Assembly (NCBI GenBank): GCA_016783715.1
Contig: JADHWA010000006.1
Coordinates: 1-32,123 of the forward strand
Length of the DNA stretch: 32,123 nt
DNA from: Candidatus Omnitrophota bacterium
GTDB lineage: Bacteria; Omnitrophota; Gorgyraeia; Gygaellales; Profunditerraquicolaceae
Direction: 5' to 3'
The position numbers and the translations under genes are program-made. Below the pieces are notes generated by a model. That model was not told the DNA's origin. It worked only from the letters and a program-made list of their open reading frames with translations, and did no database searches. Below are positions 17,439-24,618 of the stretch, in pieces (within the stretch, counting starts at the first letter, position 1; each line of letters begins with the position of its first letter).

Positions 17439-19169
17439 TTATCCGATTATCTCAACTAACTTTTTCTGACAGAAATCCTCTACCTCTTTGGCCGTAGTCA
17501 GCTTCAATGCCTCAAGCGCCAATTTCTCCATCGCAGAGATCTTGACGCTGCGGATAATAAACTTTGTCTCGGGAATCAAAAACGGGGGCACGCTGAATTC
17601 ATCAAGCCCTAAACCTAAGAGGATCAGAACCAGCATCGGCTCTCCTGCCATCTCTCCACACATCGCCACCTTTATACCGGCCTTATGCGCATGATCTATT
17701 ATATTTTTGATCATCCGCAGGATCGCTGGATGCGTCGGCTCATATAGATAAGCTACTTTTTCATTTGCCCGGTCCACTGCCAGGGAATACTGAATCAGGT
17801 CATTGGTTCCGATGCTGAAAAAAACCGCCTCCTGCGCCAGGATATCCGCAGTCAATGCCGCAGAGGGAACCTCGATCATCACCCCGACTTCAAGGTCTTT
17901 GTTAAAACTTATCTTTTGCTTTTTTAGCTCGGCCTTACACTCTTCTAGGATCTTATTGGCCTGCCTCAACTCTTCGACCCCTGAGATCATCGGGTACATC
18001 AGTTTTAATTTACCGTGGGCTGATGCCCGCAGGATCGCCCGCAGCTGCATCTTGAAGACATCTGGCCTGGCCAGGCAGAACCTGATCGCCCGCCAACCCA
18101 AAAACGGTTCTATCTCAGTAGGTACCTCAAACTGCGATAAAAATTTGTCCCCCCCTAAATCCAGTGTCCTGATCACTACAGGATGAGGAGCTAACTCCTC
18201 CGCTACATATTTGTAGGCCTGGTACTGCTGCTCCTCTGTCGGAGGATCCTTCCTGTTCATGTATAAAAATTCAGTACGATATAAGCCTATTCCCTGCCCT
18301 CCGTGGAGTTTTACCGCCGGCACCTCCTCAGGGAGCTCTATATTAGCCAAGACCTGGAGTGTCTTTTTATCAAGGGTAACAGGGGGGAGATCTTTACTGA
18401 CTAAGAATCTCTCTACGATCCCTTTTAGCTTCTTCTCCTCCTCCCGATATTCCTCTAATGTGGCCTGATCGGGATTAATGATTACCGCGCCGGTTACCCC
18501 GTCAACGATCAACAAGTCTCCGGTTTTAACTGTATTACTGAGCCCCCCCACACCGACTACCGCCGGGATCTCAAGTGACTTGGCCATGATAGCCGTATGA
18601 GATGTCTTTCCTCCGATATCGGTAACAAAAGCGCAAACATTCTGCTTATGCATCGCTGCGGTATCCGAAGGAGATAGATCATGCGCTACAATCACCACCT
18701 TTTCCTTAAAGTCTTGGAAATTCGTCCGCCCCTTCCCAAGAAGATTACGCAATATCCTCCTACCGACATCATTAATATCTGAAATACGCTCCTTAAGGTA
18801 TTCATCCTCAATATTCGAGAATACCTGGATGTATCTTTTTAGTACCTCGGAGAATATGTAGGCGACATTCAACTGCCCCTTTTTCAGGCGGGAGATGACC
18901 TCCTCAATCAGCATCCTGTCCTCAAGCACCAGAAGATGGGCATCGAAGATCTGGGCCTCATCCTGCCCCATGTCGACGGAAATCCTCTTCTGGAGACCGA
19001 TGATCTCGCGGCGGGTCTTAATCAGTGCTTCCTCGAACAGCTGGATCTGCACAGGAATCTCTTCTTCGCGGATAGCATACTTAACCACAACAAATTCCTC
19101 TTTACCTATCTTATAGGCTGGCCCTATACTTATCCCGGAAGCAGCTGCTATACCTTTTAACTTAAACAT
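17439..19169 (-). CDS. ptsI: PTS enzyme I (phosphoenolpyruvate-protein phosphotransferase)
   Basis: Takes phosphate from PEP and passes it to HPr. The phospho-accepting His191 is in 'GGKTSHTAIMAKSLEIPAVVG'. The PEP-binding barrel shows 'GIGLYRTEFLYM', 'TLDLGGDK', 'MIEVPSAA', 'FFSIGTNDLIQYSLAVDR' and 'AMCGEMAGEP' with the catalytic Cys. Its 576 aa is normal length. The ATG follows the HPr stop by 8 nt with GGAG about 11 nt upstream. No EIIB or EIIC permease is encoded in the window; with only EIIA, HPr and EI present, a signalling or regulatory role is as likely as sugar transport. Confidence 0.96.
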   Translation of the reverse strand: MFKLKGIAAASGISIGPAYKIGKEEFVVVKYAIREEEIPVQIQLFEEALIKTRREIIGLQKRISVDMGQDEAQIFDAHLLVLEDRMLIEEVISRLKKGQLNVAYIFSEVLKRYIQVFSNIEDEYLKERISDINDVGRRILRNLLGKGRTNFQDFKEKVVIVAHDLSPSDTAAMHKQNVCAFVTDIGGKTSHTAIMAKSLEIPAVVGVGGLSNTVKTGDLLIVDGVTGAVIINPDQATLEEYREEEKKLKGIVERFLVSKDLPPVTLDKKTLQVLANIELPEEVPAVKLHGGQGIGLYRTEFLYMNRKDPPTEEQQYQAYKYVAEELAPHPVVIRTLDLGGDKFLSQFEVPTEIEPFLGWRAIRFCLARPDVFKMQLRAILRASAHGKLKLMYPMISGVEELRQANKILEECKAELKKQKISFNKDLEVGVMIEVPSAALTADILAQEAVFFSIGTNDLIQYSLAVDRANEKVAYLYEPTHPAILRMIKNIIDHAHKAGIKVAMCGEMAGEPMLVLILLGLGLDEFSVPPFLIPETKFIIRSVKISAMEKLALEALKLTTAKEVEDFCQKKLVEIIG

Positions 19170-19177
19170 ATATTAAA

Positions 19178-19441
19178 TTACTCCTCGCTGATTATGATCT
19201 TCTCTAACTCTACCAGAGCCGCCTGGGCATCATGGCCTTCGGCCTCAATGATAATCTCGCTGCCCTGCTCGGCCCCCAGCATCAGGATGCCCATAATAGA
19301 TTTACCGTTTACCTCTTCGGTGTCGTTTTTTACAGTGATCCGGGAATCGAATTTATTGGCGACCTGCACGAATAATGCTGCCGGACGGGCATGCAGCCCT
19401 GATTTATTCTTTACGGTTATTTTTTTCACTATTGATGCCAT
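19178..19441 (-). CDS. ptsH: Phosphocarrier protein HPr
   Basis: Small phosphocarrier between enzyme I and EIIA. The start is moved from 19468 to the ATG at 19441 (MASIVKKITV...), which has AGGAG 4-5 nt upstream and gives 87 aa, the standard HPr size. The active-site His17 is in 'SGLHARPAALF'. Ser48 in 'NGKSIMGILML' is the position phosphorylated by HPr kinase in organisms that have it; no hprK is in this window. It lies 13 nt after yvcK and 8 nt before ptsI. A HPr-like gene beside yvcK recalls the yvcK-crh neighbourhood of Bacillus subtilis. Confidence 0.96.
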   Translation of the reverse strand: MASIVKKITVKNKSGLHARPAALFVQVANKFDSRITVKNDTEEVNGKSIMGILMLGAEQGSEIIIEAEGHDAQAALVELEKIIISEE

Positions 19442-19454
19442 GGTTCTCCTAAAT

Positions 19455-20732
19455 TTATACTTCTTCAATCAGTCCTAAGATCATCCCTGCAAGCTTGAGC
19501 GAATCATGCCTGACTACCCCTCCGCCAAGCACAAAATCATCCTCGATAACCCGATAACCTAAATTCCTGATATTTTTGGCGTCATTGACTACCCGATAGG
19601 CTTTCTCCTCCGAATATCGTTTCAATACCGAAACCGGCACCTCGGAAGTATTTAAAATACAATAATCTATTATCTGCTGATGGCTGTGTTTAATCAGCGC
19701 CTTTATATGATCAGACGCCTTAAATTCGTCTGTCTCACCCTGCTGGGTCATCAGATTGCATACGTAAACCTTAATCGCATTGGAAGCAACAATACTGTTG
19801 GCGATCTCCTTAATCAGGAGATTCGGGATTATACTCGTATATAGAGAACCTGGCCCCAGGATGATAATCTGAGCTTCCTCGATAGCCTTGATTGCATCCG
19901 GAGTCGCAACAGGGGCAGCAGGTTTTAAACTGACCCTGTTAATCGGAATATGCGCCTTAGGAATCTTATTCTCTCCTTCGGTAACCGAGCCATTCTTATG
20001 CTCTGCCACCAGTACCACATTGTTTAAGGTCGAGGGGATCACCTGCCCCCTAAGAGCCAGAACCTTACTGGTTTCTTTGATCGCCTTTTCAAAATCACCG
20101 GTCAACCTGGTCATTGCCGTCAAATAGAGGTTGCCGAAACTGTGGCCGGAAAGCTCTGGAGAGCTGCTATCAAAACGAAACTGAAAGAGATCGCGCATTA
20201 GTGCCGGCGCATCGGCCAGGGCGACCAAGCAGTTGCGTATATCCCCCGGAGGCAGGATATCGAATTGCTGTCTCAGCCGGCCTGATGAACCTCCGTCATC
20301 GGCCACGGTAACGATGGCGGTAATATTTGATGTAAACGCCTTAAGGCCCAACAGCAGCATTGACAACCCAGTGCCCCCTCCGATAGTGACTATCTTGGGG
20401 CCGCGATCAAGGTGCTTGCTCTGGTATAGGATATCGATTAATTCTTTCCCCTTGGAGGCCGGAACAAGTGCGGCAACAAAGGACCTGACGATCCGCTTAA
20501 TACTTAAGACCAAAATTATGATTCCGGAAATCAAAATTACCGTGTCCAGCACCTTTAGTACCTGAATCTCCTCTATGCGCAGATAGGCAGAACTGATAAT
20601 TATCAGGATCACGCCGAATATAGCCATACCCATCCAGCGTTTTAACCCAATACCCGGATAAAGCCATTTGAATAACTCCCGGGCAAACTTTGAACCTTTT
20701 AACTTTTCTAAATATTTAAATTCTTTTTTCAT
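19455..20732 (-). CDS. yvcK: YvcK/CofD-like gluconeogenesis factor with N-terminal membrane anchor
   Basis: Family members bind UDP-sugars and are needed for normal wall synthesis and growth on gluconeogenic carbon in Bacillus. The Rossmann start is 'VTIGGGTGLSMLLLGLKAF', followed by 'VTVADDGGSSGRLRQQF', 'LPPGDIRNCLVALAD', 'GHSFGNLYL' and 'ILGPGSLYTSIIPNLL'. Unlike B. subtilis YvcK it has an N-terminal about 100-residue region with two hydrophobic segments (about 33-50 and 61-78 in this start), so it should sit on the inner membrane facing the cytoplasm. I use the ATG at 20732, overlapping the EIIA gene by 17 nt. The track's 20792 start would overlap it by 77 nt. Between EIIA and HPr, it is probably part of the same carbon-control unit. 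Confidence 0.9.
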   Translation of the reverse strand: MKKEFKYLEKLKGSKFARELFKWLYPGIGLKRWMGMAIFGVILIIISSAYLRIEEIQVLKVLDTVILISGIIILVLSIKRIVRSFVAALVPASKGKELIDILYQSKHLDRGPKIVTIGGGTGLSMLLLGLKAFTSNITAIVTVADDGGSSGRLRQQFDILPPGDIRNCLVALADAPALMRDLFQFRFDSSSPELSGHSFGNLYLTAMTRLTGDFEKAIKETSKVLALRGQVIPSTLNNVVLVAEHKNGSVTEGENKIPKAHIPINRVSLKPAAPVATPDAIKAIEEAQIIILGPGSLYTSIIPNLLIKEIANSIVASNAIKVYVCNLMTQQGETDEFKASDHIKALIKHSHQQIIDYCILNTSEVPVSVLKRYSEEKAYRVVNDAKNIRNLGYRVIEDDFVLGGGVVRHDSLKLAGMILGLIEEV

Positions 20733-21186
20733 CTTCCTGAATAATAATCTTGGCGATTGCTTTATTCTCCTGACAGGCGCGTAAACTATCACGGAAATAT
20801 TTATCCTTTAAGAGCCTTGAGATGCGCGCCAGGGCCTTAAGGTGCGGCCCTGCAGAATCCTGAGGAGCCAGCAACAAAAAGAATATAAATGCCGGCTCAC
20901 CGTCTAAGGAATCGAAATCTACGCCTTTTTTGGAGAGGCCAAAAGAAGCAACTAATTTTCCGATGCAATCACATTTAGCGTGCGGTATGGCCACCCCCTG
21001 GCCGATCGCCGTCGACCCCAGGGATTCCCTTACCAGGAGCGCATCTATTACTTTGTTGCGGTGGCGCTTGTCGATCTGGCCGGCATTGATCAGAGCATCC
21101 ACCAATTCTTTAATCACATCTCCTTTTTTAGAAGATTTAATATCCGGAGTTATCGCTCCCTCAGCAAGAAAATCCTGGATCTTCAT
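20716..21186 (-). CDS. PTS EIIA, fructose/nitrogen (PtsN-like) type
   Basis: Accepts phosphate from HPr. The active-site His69 lies in 'GQGVAIPHAK', and the second conserved His is in 'GPHLKALARISRLL'. At 156 aa it is a stand-alone type-2 EIIA domain, like PtsN (EIIA-Ntr), and not fused to EIIB or EIIC. With no permease nearby it is likely regulatory. AAGGAG precedes the ATG. It is the first gene after tRNA-Gly in the leftward direction and overlaps yvcK. Confidence 0.9.
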   Translation of the reverse strand: MKIQDFLAEGAITPDIKSSKKGDVIKELVDALINAGQIDKRHRNKVIDALLVRESLGSTAIGQGVAIPHAKCDCIGKLVASFGLSKKGVDFDSLDGEPAFIFFLLLAPQDSAGPHLKALARISRLLKDKYFRDSLRACQENKAIAKIIIQEDEKRI

Positions 21187-21237
21187 CTTGTAATTCTCCT
21201 TCCTATTGTTTGTTATTGGCAGTTTAGAAGTTAATTA

Positions 21238-21310
<73 letters not shown>

Positions 21311-21354
21311 ATTCATCTTAAAAAATAAGACTGACGATTCATCCGCACAAAAAG

Positions 21355-21436
21355 TGCGGACGGAGGGATTTGAACCCCCAAGGGTCTCCCCAATAGCTCC
21401 TAAGGCTATCGCGTCTTCCAGTTTCGCCACGTCCGC
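21355..21436 (-). tRNA. tRNA-Leu (anticodon UAG)
   Basis: An 82-nt class II tRNA on the minus strand: acceptor GCGGACG/CGTCCGC, anticodon loop CTTAGGA (TAG), a long variable arm, T-arm GGGGGTTCAAATCCC, discriminator A, no encoded CCA. Just past the 3' end the sequence TTTTTGTGCGG can pair with the tRNA 3' end (CCGCAC), a possible precursor hairpin. Confidence 0.96.
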
Positions 21437-21456
21437 GTAAATTTTAGGCCCCTAGC

Positions 21457-21462
21457 ATTATA
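21457..21462 (-). promoter_or_regulatory. Candidate -10 box for tRNA-Leu/tRNA-Gly
   Basis: The minus strand reads TATAAT, 20 nt upstream of the tRNA-Leu 5' end, followed by a G-rich start region (GCTAGGGG) of the kind seen at stable-RNA promoters. No good -35 hexamer is found at 16-18 nt, so support is partial. Confidence 0.4.
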
Positions 21463-21486
21463 ATGAAATAGAGAAAATGCTCGGGG

Positions 21487-21646
21487 TAAATTTCCTGCCC
21501 GTTTATAACGGGGAAATTTATGAGCCTCCCGAGACCGGCTTCTCCCTCGTTTACTCCTTACGAGAAGCCGTCCCCCTCATGGCTATCGCTTATTTAAGGG
21601 GGATCTCAGATGAAAACTCTTACACCTCGTCTCGGATACAATTAAG
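21487..21646. repeat. Structured spacer between tRNA-Lys and tRNA-Leu (locus F, degenerate repeat or RNA)
   Basis: First a hairpin, TAAATTTCC/GGAAATTTA closing CCCGTT/AACGGG (21487-21520). Then a possible three-way junction: CCGAGAC (21529-21535) pairs with GTCTCGG (21629-21635). Inside it lie CGGCTTCTC/GAGAAGCCG (21536-21570) and TCCCCCT/AGGGGGA (21571-21603). The segment GGGGGATCTCAGATGA closely resembles the GGGGGATCTTAAATGA junction of loci C and D. The ORF 21477-21713 over this area is a shadow. Confidence 0.6.
21521..21535. repeat. Duplicated 15-nt 3' end of tRNA-Lys
   Basis: TGAGCCTCCCGAGAC is identical to 21647-21661, the discriminator, acceptor 3' strand and part of the T-arm of tRNA-Lys. 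The two copies are 126 nt apart in the same orientation. A repeated tRNA 3' end is what an integration site or a recombination scar looks like, but no integrase is nearby. Confidence 0.75.
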
Positions 21647-21719
21647 TGAGCCTCCCGAGACTCGAACTCGGCACACGCGGCTTAAAAAGCCGCTGCTCTA
21701 CCGGATGAGCTAGAGGCCC
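21647..21719 (-). tRNA. tRNA-Lys (anticodon UUU)
   Basis: A 73-nt cloverleaf on the minus strand: acceptor GGGCCTC/GAGGCTC (one G-U), D-arm AGCTCATCCGGTAGAGC, anticodon loop CTTTTTAA in a GCGGCTTTTTAAGCCGC stem-loop, T-arm CCGAGTTCGAGTCTCGG, discriminator A, no encoded CCA. It begins 7 nt after the frr stop, so it is likely co-transcribed with the rpsB-frr operon. Confidence 0.97.
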
Positions 21720-21726
21720 AGATCTA

Positions 21727-22287
21727 TTAAAATTCGAGGATCTCTTTTTCCTTTTCCTCTCTCAATTCGTCTATCTTGGCGATATACTTATCGACTATCT
21801 TCTGTAATTCGTCGACACCTCTAAATTTATTGTCTTCGGAGATTATCTTATCCTTTAGAAGTTTCTCTAAATGCTCTTTGGCATCACGCCTGATCGTTCG
21901 CAGTGAGATCCTGCCCTCCTCGCTCATCTTATGTAAGAGCTTAACCAGCTCCTGTCTTCTCTCCTTAGATAGCGCTGGCAGCGAAAGCCTGACTATCTTC
22001 CCGTCGTTAGAAGGGGTGATCCCCAGGCTTGATTTCATGATCGCTTTTTCGATCTCTACGATTGCAGAAACGTCCCAAGGTTGTATGGTGATCAGATGTA
22101 CATCAGGCACCGAGATTGAGGCCATCTGCTTTAAGAGCGTCGATGTCCCATAATAATCAATATGAAGCCCTTCCACCAGATGAGGACTTGCCCTGCCGGT
22201 CCTGATCTCTGAAAACTCTCTCTTTACGGACTCCAGAGTCTTCTTCATCTTATCTTCAGTACTGTGTAAAACTTCTTTGGTAGTCAT
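21727..22287 (-). CDS. frr: Ribosome recycling factor
   Basis: With EF-G splits the post-termination ribosome in the cytoplasm. The 186-residue protein has the typical features: 'MKKTLESVKREFSEIRTGRASPHLVEGL', 'YYGTSTLLKQMASISVPD', 'IQPWDVSAIVEIEKAI', and the C-terminal three-helix segment 'GRISLRTIRRDAKEHLEKL'. GGAGGAG precedes the ATG, and the gene follows pyrH by 20 nt, the classical rpsB-tsf-pyrH-frr order. Confidence 0.97.
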   Translation of the reverse strand: MTTKEVLHSTEDKMKKTLESVKREFSEIRTGRASPHLVEGLHIDYYGTSTLLKQMASISVPDVHLITIQPWDVSAIVEIEKAIMKSSLGITPSNDGKIVRLSLPALSKERRQELVKLLHKMSEEGRISLRTIRRDAKEHLEKLLKDKIISEDNKFRGVDELQKIVDKYIAKIDELREEKEKEILEF

Positions 22288-22307
22288 CGCTCCTCCGTTT
22301 ATAGACC

Positions 22308-23030
22308 CTAGCTAACTACCGTCCCTACTTTACCACCCAGGACAGCTTCCTTGATATTATTTTTCCGGTGAAGATTAAAGACTACTATAGGCAGTTTATT
22401 ATCCATGCAGAGGCTTACTGCAGTCGCATCCATGACTTTTAGGCCCTTCTTTAACACATCGATGTATTTAAGCCGCTTGAACTTCCTTGCGCTCTTTACT
22501 TTTAAAGGATCCGCTGAATAGATGCCGTCAACCTTAGTCGCCTTCAAGAGCACCTCGGCGTGAATCTCGGCCGCCCTAAGCGCTGCTGCGGTATCAGTTG
22601 TAAAATAAGGGTTTCCCGTACCGGCTACAAAGATCACTACCCTCCCCTTTTCTAAATGCCTGATCGCTTTTCTTCTGATATATGGCTCGGCTACCTTTTG
22701 CATCTCTATGGCGCTCATCACCCGGGTAGGGATTCCTGCTATCTCTAAGACATTCTGCAGGGCCAATCCGTTTATAACCGTCGCCAGCATCCCCATATAA
22801 TCGGCTACTGAACGATCCATATCCAGCCCCAGCGACCCGGAGTTCTGCTGCCCGCGAAAGATATTGCCCCCTCCTAAGACGATGGCGATATCTACCTTCA
22901 GAGCCTTGATATCCTTTATCTGGCGCGAGATCGCCAGCAAAACGGAATTATCGATCCCGTGAGACTTTTTACCCTGGAAGGTCTCGCCGCTTAATTTAAG
23001 TACGATCCTCTTATATTTGGCCTTCTTCAT
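22308..23030 (-). CDS. pyrH: Uridylate (UMP) kinase
   Basis: Phosphorylates UMP to UDP; hexameric amino-acid-kinase-fold enzyme. Seen: '[20 protein letters not shown]', '[14 protein letters not shown]', '[16 protein letters not shown]', '[22 protein letters not shown]', and '[12 protein letters not shown]'. Length 240 aa is standard. Its ATG shares one base with the tsf stop (TAATG), so the two are translationally coupled. Confidence 0.97.
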   Translation of the reverse strand: MKKAKYKRIVLKLSGETFQGKKSHGIDNSVLLAISRQIKDIKALKVDIAIVLGGGNIFRGQQNSGSLGLDMDRSVADYMGMLATVINGLALQNVLEIAGIPTRVMSAIEMQKVAEPYIRRKAIRHLEKGRVVIFVAGTGNPYFTTDTAAALRAAEIHAEVLLKATKVDGIYSADPLKVKSARKFKRLKYIDVLKKGLKVMDATAVSLCMDNKLPIVVFNLHRKNNIKEAVLGGKVGTVVS

Positions 23031-23557
23031 TATTCACCGATCTTAAAACGGATGAATCTTCGAATAACAATATTTTCGCTGAATTTTGCCAAGAGACTGC
23101 CCATACAATCGTTGATCGTTACAGTTGGATCCTTAATAAAGGATTGTTCCAGGAGGCAATTAGCCTTATAGAAGGCCTCCTTATTCTTCTCCTTCTTGAG
23201 TATATCCTCCGGAACATCTTCCCTCTTTATATACGAAGGGCTTAATGCGGTTATCTGCATCGCCACGTCTTTAGTGAATTGACGGAACTCCTCGTTACGC
23301 GCTACGAAATCCGTCTCGCAGTTTACCTCAAGGATCACTCCTACTTTATTACCGGTATGTACATAGGCCTCGATCCTGCCCTCTTTTGCGGCGCGCTCTC
23401 CTTTTTTTGCGGCCACCTCAAGTCCTCGCTTACGGATCAGGGTTGCTGCCTTCTTGATGTCTCCCTTGGATTCCTCTAAGGCATCCTTACAATTAGCCAC
23501 ACTTGCCAAGGTCATACTTCTTAATTCTTTGATTGAGTCTAGTGGTATCTTTTTCAT
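23030..23557 (-). CDS. tsf: Elongation factor Ts, unusually short
   Basis: Exchanges GDP for GTP on EF-Tu. The N-terminal UBA-like domain (about 5-45) is present, though the usual 'TGAGMMDCKKAL' is '[12 protein letters not shown]'. The core contains the EF-Tu-contacting '[13 protein letters not shown]' and ends '[15 protein letters not shown]'. At 175 aa it is shorter even than the one-subdomain Thermus type (about 196). The missing part maps to the helical segment between '[14 protein letters not shown]' and '[10 protein letters not shown]'. It starts 7 nt after rpsB and is coupled to pyrH. Function as EF-Ts is well supported by operon position. Confidence 0.94.
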   Translation of the reverse strand: MKKIPLDSIKELRSMTLASVANCKDALEESKGDIKKAATLIRKRGLEVAAKKGERAAKEGRIEAYVHTGNKVGVILEVNCETDFVARNEEFRQFTKDVAMQITALSPSYIKREDVPEDILKKEKNKEAFYKANCLLEQSFIKDPTVTINDCMGSLLAKFSENIVIRRFIRFKIGE

Positions 23558-23564
23558 CTTATTC

Positions 23565-24467
23565 CTACGCTTTCTTCTTAGTCTTTATTTTGGTATCATC
23601 TACTCTGGATGGATGCCCCTTCTTCGGAGGTTTTGGCTGGCCTGCTGGTTCATCTTTACTCGATTCTTCGACTATCTCCTCGATCTCCTTGATTCCGGCC
23701 TCTTCCTCCGGCAATACCACGGGAGCCTCTTGCCCTGGCTCGTCCTTATTTAAGACCGCACCGCTTTCGGAAAGATAGGAGAGGAATTTCTTTCTCCCCT
23801 CGATAATGCTGTCGGCGATCAGGGATGTGACTAAACGCACAGATTTGGCGGCATCGTCATTGCCGGGAATCGGATAGGCTATTGGATCGGGATTACAATT
23901 GGTATCCAGGAATGCCACTATCGGGATAGAAAGCCGCCCTGCTTCTTTGACTGCGGTCTCCTCTTTTTTCGTATCCACGATAAAGATCGCTGCCGGCATC
24001 CTCTCCATCTGGACGATCCCGGAAAAGTTTTTCTTGAGTTTGCCGGCTTCCTTCTCAAGACCGGACACCTCTTTCTTGGTCAGTTTCTCAAAGGTCCCGT
24101 CCTCATGCATCTTATCGATCTCTTTAAGGCGATTTATGCTCTTTTTTACCGTAGAAAAATTCGTCAGCAATCCGCCCGGCCAGCGTTCGGCAACGTAATA
24201 CATACCCGCCCGCACAGCCTCTTCGCGAATGATCTCCTGGGCCTGCTTCTTTGTCCCGACAAAAATCACGTATTCCCCCTTCGATGCCAACTCCATCAAG
24301 AAATCTCTGGCTTTATTCAGACACTCCTCTGTCTTTTCTAAGTCAATGACATAGATCCCGCTCCTCCGGCCAAAAATGAACTTCTTCATCTTCGGGTTCC
24401 AGCGGGCGGTTTTATGTCCGAAATGCACCCCTGCTTCTAATAACTGCTTTATTAATTCTGACGGCAC
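23565..24467 (-). CDS. rpsB: Ribosomal protein S2 with long C-terminal tail
   Basis: Small-subunit protein. The core shows 'QLLEAGVHFGHKTARWNPKMKKFIFGRRSGIYVIDLEKT', 'ERWPGGLLTNFSTVKKSI', 'PAAIFIVDTKKEETAVKEA', and 'IPIVAFLDTNCNPDPIAYPIPGNDDAAKSVRLV'. The core ends near residue 230. The rest is a tail of about 70 residues, first acidic (EEEAGIKEIEEIVEESSKDE) then Pro/Lys-rich and basic, giving 300 aa in all versus about 230-260 usual. The start codon is GTG with AAGGAG 8 nt upstream. It opens the rpsB-tsf-pyrH-frr operon. Confidence 0.97.
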   Translation of the reverse strand: MPSELIKQLLEAGVHFGHKTARWNPKMKKFIFGRRSGIYVIDLEKTEECLNKARDFLMELASKGEYVIFVGTKKQAQEIIREEAVRAGMYYVAERWPGGLLTNFSTVKKSINRLKEIDKMHEDGTFEKLTKKEVSGLEKEAGKLKKNFSGIVQMERMPAAIFIVDTKKEETAVKEAGRLSIPIVAFLDTNCNPDPIAYPIPGNDDAAKSVRLVTSLIADSIIEGRKKFLSYLSESGAVLNKDEPGQEAPVVLPEEEAGIKEIEEIVEESSKDEPAGQPKPPKKGHPSRVDDTKIKTKKKA

Positions 24468-24587
24468 TTTTCTTACTCCTTCCTTTTCATTTTGCTTTTG
24501 ACGAGTTTTCCTGTCTAAATCATGCTTTTTGGCAGGAATAGGCTGGAAATATCGCTCTTTTATGGTTTTTTCAGAAATTAAAGTGTA

Positions 24588-24615
24588 ATTATATCATAAT
24601 CTTAGAAATAAACAA
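24588..24615 (-). promoter_or_regulatory. Sigma-70-type promoter of rpsB operon
   Basis: On the minus strand TTGTTT at 24610-24615 and a perfect TATAAT at 24588-24593 are separated by 16 nt. Transcription would start near 24581, giving a leader of about 110 nt before the GTG. The leader includes a possible TTCCTG/CAGGAA hairpin; many bacteria autoregulate rpsB through its leader, but I cannot identify a known S2 motif here. Confidence 0.7.
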
Positions 24616-24618
24616 CAA

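Noticed and set aside
21477-21713. Plus-strand ORF of 78 aa
   Set aside because: It runs antisense over the structured spacer and tRNA-Lys; protein has no recognisable features.
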